Source: Gammaproteobacteria bacterium (GTDB taxonomy: Bacteria; Pseudomonadota; Gammaproteobacteria; Pseudomonadales; Pseudohongiellaceae). Taken from it: a stretch of DNA of 15,279 nt. Under the pieces are notes generated by a model. It was not told the DNA's origin, searched no databases, and saw nothing but the letters and a program-made list of their open reading frames with translations. Both the position numbers and the translations under genes were made by a program. The stretch spans positions 12,393-27,671 of the forward strand of contig PBHS01000050.1 in the NCBI GenBank assembly GCA_002719575.1, written 5' to 3'. Shown in pieces: positions 12,923 to 15,279 of the stretch (position 1 is its first letter; the number at the start of each line of letters is the position of its first letter).

Positions 12923-14989
12923 CTAAAAATTGAAGTTTAAAGTTACGCCAAGACGTGCCGGCTCTCCAAGCTGGGTATAACCCTTCGAGAGATAGTTATC
13001 CCTCGGATCATTCCCAAAATAAAATCCGCGCACAAAATAGTCCTCATTGCTTATATTTCTCCCCCAAAGTATCAGCTTCCAATCTTCCCATGAATAACTG
13101 AGATGGGTGTTGATTAAATTAAAAGCATCAGACTGGATTCCATGACTATCCGAGAAATAGAAACTATCTTTTCCAAGCACATTTAAGCCGAACTCAGTGT
13201 TTTCCCAAAGCTGCAGATCCATCCCAAGAGAATATTGATAGGACGGCGCATGCGCCTGCTCTCTACCATCTAGGTTATCTCCCGCAGAATTGATGAAGTT
13301 GTCATATCGTGTTTTTAGAAGGCCGAGTGAAGCGTAGAAACTGGTTCTCTCTGATGCCCTAAAATCACCTGAAAACTCCAATCCATAGTTAGAGCCAGTA
13401 GCCGCATTGCCGATGTAATCAATAAATTCTGAACTGCCATCAGGTCGAGTTCGGACCACCGAACTTGAAACTTGAACATCGTCCCTGTCCATGAAGAACA
13501 AGGCCAGTTGGGTTTGCATTCGGTTTTCCATGAGCATCCCCTTAAAACCGAGTTCATAATTAATCAGCCCTTCGGAATTAAAATCTCGCAAGTCACTATC
13601 CAGCGTACCATCGGTATTGAAACCGCCAGTTTTGTAGCCGCGCGAGATAGTTGTATAGATTAGAGAATTTGGGCCTGGATTATGGGTTAGCGTAATTTTT
13701 CCACCTACAAGATTCTCAGTAGGGCTAAAATTCACTGCGCGAGAGTCCTGATAATCTGCAGAGAATCTTTCACCGCGCATTCCAAGGGTCAGACTCCAAT
13801 TATCGTTAAGTCGCGTTTCTGTCTCGCCGTAGACCGCAAAACGTCTTGTATTATATCTACTCGTAAAGTTTTCAGATAGGAATGTATATATCCGCTCCAA
13901 ATTAACCTCTTGCCTAAGAGAATAGAGCCCGAAAACCCAATCCGTAGTGTCAGAAAAAATCCTTCCTGCTTCAGATGAGGTAATTCTAAATTCAGTGCTT
14001 CCTGTCCTTCTGTCTCTATTATATTCGTCAGTGGAAGAATATCCCCATGGATGGAATCCATCGAAAACCCAATCCTCATCATACGAATATTGCGTTCGTG
14101 AATCCCCGTAACCAAGCAAAGTATTGAAAGTAAACTTTTCGAAGCGAGAAATCTCGATGTTTGCGCTGAGCAACTCAGAATCTTGCTTATCTGAACCAGG
14201 TTCATCTGATTGGGTTTCGCGCTCATTGTCGAGTGAAAAAGCGTCATATCCGTTACTAAGTTTTATCTTACTGGCAGTTAATTCTAGTTCCACATCATTA
14301 AATAATTCGCCGCTGATTTTGCCCCGAATTACCCTTTCGTCTCGAGCGTTTGTCTCATCATCTAAAAACTGATTCACACTGAAACCATCTGAACTTATTT
14401 TTTGGGCGGAAAATCGGTAGTTGAATCGTTCCGACAGTGGCCCAGAAATATAGCCCCCGAGACCGTTACTGTTGTAATCTGCTGTCTCAAATTTCAAACC
14501 ATAGCTTAAGTCAGGAGTTGGAGCCCTACTTTGTAAATTAATGAGCCCAGCTAATGCGTTCGAACCATAACGAGTTCCTTGCGGACCAAGAAAAACCTCG
14601 ACTTGATCAATGTCATAAAGCATTGCAGCATTTCCGATGCCGCTGAAGTCGATCCCGTCAATAATTACTCCGACTGAGGAATTTAAAGGTTCCGAGAACT
14701 GGCCTCTCTCGCCGATACCTCTAATCTGGTAAAATCTCGATCGAGAACTGCCGGAAGAGAAGTTGACATTAGGCGCGTTAAGCAACACCTCTTCTAGATG
14801 TTGCGCATTCCTATTTTGAATTAGATTTTCGTCCAAAACTATTAAGCTACTCGGAATATCATTGAGCTCCGACAGCCGATAATCAGCACGAACGATAATC
14901 TCCTCGACAGCTAGGGCGTCTTCATCAATCGCTAGAACTGAATCAAAGGGAAGGTAGAAGCAAAAAAAAACTATGAAAATTCTACGCAT
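12923..14989 (-). CDS. TonB-dependent outer-membrane receptor, TPP-riboswitch controlled (predicted thiamine or precursor uptake)
   Basis: 688 residues, normal for this family. A Sec signal (about 1-20, cut near VLA-ID) is followed by a TonB-box-like VEEIIVRA (28-35). The plug domain (about 40-155) has IPSSLIVLDENLI, YQIRGIGERG, VGVIIDGIDF and the conserved close YGSNALAGLINLQSRAP. The remaining ~530 residues are beta-barrel, with ISRGYKTGGFN and a C-terminal strand GVTLNFNF ending in Phe, the outer-membrane assembly signal. GGAG (14997-15000) sits 7 bases before the ATG. A TPP riboswitch in its leader predicts repression when thiamine pyrophosphate is plentiful, so the likely cargo is thiamine, a phosphate ester or a pyrimidine/thiazole precursor. 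No inner-membrane thiamine transporter is seen in the window. Family certain; cargo inferred. Confidence 0.93.
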   Translation of the reverse strand: MRRIFIVFFCFYLPFDSVLAIDEDALAVEEIIVRADYRLSELNDIPSSLIVLDENLIQNRNAQHLEEVLLNAPNVNFSSGSSRSRFYQIRGIGERGQFSEPLNSSVGVIIDGIDFSGIGNAAMLYDIDQVEVFLGPQGTRYGSNALAGLINLQSRAPTPDLSYGLKFETADYNSNGLGGYISGPLSERFNYRFSAQKISSDGFSVNQFLDDETNARDERVIRGKISGELFNDVELELTASKIKLSNGYDAFSLDNERETQSDEPGSDKQDSELLSANIEISRFEKFTFNTLLGYGDSRTQYSYDEDWVFDGFHPWGYSSTDEYNRDRRTGSTEFRITSSEAGRIFSDTTDWVFGLYSLRQEVNLERIYTFLSENFTSRYNTRRFAVYGETETRLNDNWSLTLGMRGERFSADYQDSRAVNFSPTENLVGGKITLTHNPGPNSLIYTTISRGYKTGGFNTDGTLDSDLRDFNSEGLINYELGFKGMLMENRMQTQLALFFMDRDDVQVSSSVVRTRPDGSSEFIDYIGNAATGSNYGLEFSGDFRASERTSFYASLGLLKTRYDNFINSAGDNLDGREQAHAPSYQYSLGMDLQLWENTEFGLNVLGKDSFYFSDSHGIQSDAFNLINTHLSYSWEDWKLILWGRNISNEDYFVRGFYFGNDPRDNYLSKGYTQLGEPARLGVTLNFNF

Positions 14990-14996
14990 AGCAACG

Positions 14997-15061
14997 CTCC
15001 GATATCTATCAAGATATAGATTTACGCAACGCGGGAAGGAAACCTTCTTAAGGAGGGAGTC
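14997..15061 (-). promoter_or_regulatory. Expression platform of the TPP riboswitch with ribosome binding site
   Basis: Between the aptamer and the start codon, CTCCCTCCTT (15059-15050) can pair either with AGGGA in the 3' side of the aptamer (15072-15068) or, through CTCC, with the GGAG ribosome binding site (15000-14997). A 6-bp hairpin, ATATCT/AGATAT, sits directly before GGAG. No stem with a long U-tract is present, so control of translation is the better guess than termination. Confidence 0.5.
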
Positions 15062-15136
15062 TTCCTATCCCTACGCCAGTATAATCTGGATCAGGTTCAA
15101 AGGGTAAAGTCTCAGGCCGAAGCCACCCCTCAGGAA
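15062..15136 (-). promoter_or_regulatory. TPP (thiamine pyrophosphate) riboswitch, THI box
   Basis: On the - strand all core elements occur in order: GGGGTGG (15129-15123), CTGAGA (15115-15110), ACCCTTTGAACCTGATC (15105-15089) and CTGGCGTAGGGA (15079-15068). TTCCT (15136-15132) and AGGAA (15066-15062) can close the terminal helix. These are the conserved nucleotides of the TPP aptamer, which binds thiamine pyrophosphate and in gram-negative bacteria usually shuts down expression. It lies 72 bases upstream of the receptor start codon on the same strand. Confidence 0.96.
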
Positions 15137-15179
15137 TTAGTCACAATGACTTTAATAGATGGTAGCAAAGTTATTATTT

Positions 15180-15279
15180 TTATTCAAAGTAGTCCGCGAC
15201 TTGCTGTAATCGTTCGTGCGGTTCACCTTCAACGATTATGTAAGCTAGCTCGTAATCTAAAATCTTTTTCAAATAAATA
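15180..15279 (-). CDS. C-terminal end of an unknown gene at the window edge
   Basis: A - strand frame enters from the right edge and is open for 32 codons before a TAA at 15182-15180. The residues look like a genuine helical C-terminus (ELAYIIVEGEPHERLQQVAD, ending YFE). Too short to assign a family. It is 44 bases upstream of the riboswitch on the same strand; the riboswitch promoter must lie in or just after its end. Confidence 0.5.
   Translation of the reverse strand, partial: IYLKKILDYELAYIIVEGEPHERLQQVADYFE

Noticed and set aside
13789..14247. 152-codon - strand frame inside the receptor gene
   Set aside because: Shadow in another frame of a certain TonB-dependent receptor; no start signal.
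1..15279. tRNA, rRNA, CRISPR array, insertion sequence or prophage
   Set aside because: No tRNA-like cloverleaf, repeat-spacer array, transposase or integrase was found on either strand.

Overview
The window looks like chromosome of a marine gammaproteobacterium. By eye the GC content is in the mid-40s %. The clues are a Vibrio-type (PomA/PomB-like) sodium stator, a TonB-dependent receptor under a TPP riboswitch, TauE/SafE and TerB proteins, and several exported proteins of the kind common in heterotrophic marine bacteria. Species cannot be fixed from this sequence.

Layout, left to right. Positions 1-763 (-) hold the N-terminal part of a beta-rich protein of unknown function. 764-1403 has little firm coding content. 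1404-4485 (+) is a compact stator operon: one PomA-like gene and two tandem PomB-like genes. A convergent Sel1-repeat exported protein (4478-5266, -) overlaps its end by 8 bp and could be a MotX-like T-ring partner. 5267-6296 is mostly non-coding, with a foldable element and a possible gene remnant. 6297-6737 (+) is a TerB-fold protein and 6843-8003 (+) an exported HExxH metallopeptidase-like protein. 8004-8810 carries a frameshifted gene relic with its own terminator on the - strand. 8811-9788 (+) is an exported nucleoside hydrolase-like protein, 9930-10685 (-) a TSUP/TauE-SafE permease and 11066-12037 (+) a ceramidase/CREST-family membrane hydrolase. 12038-12922 is a gene-poor stretch with crossed inverted repeats (possible pseudoknot), 17-bp tandem repeats and a relic reading frame interrupted by TGA. 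12923-14989 (-) is a TonB-dependent receptor preceded by a clear TPP riboswitch (15062-15136, -). The last 100 bases hold the C-terminus of another - strand gene.

How it fits together. The strongest functional unit is the stator locus. PomA supplies the ion-channel ring. PomB1 is a complete PomB with the ion-binding Asp and a plug-like segment. PomB2 keeps the Asp and the peptidoglycan-binding domain but has no recognisable plug. Both PomBs have an enlarged periplasmic part that seems to contain a second, degenerate OmpA-like half-domain. A mixed PomB1/PomB2 stator is the most interesting hypothesis here. The second clear unit is the riboswitch plus receptor, which predicts TPP-repressed uptake of thiamine or a thiamine precursor across the outer membrane. 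The remaining genes look like independent single-gene units separated by long, partly decayed spacers.
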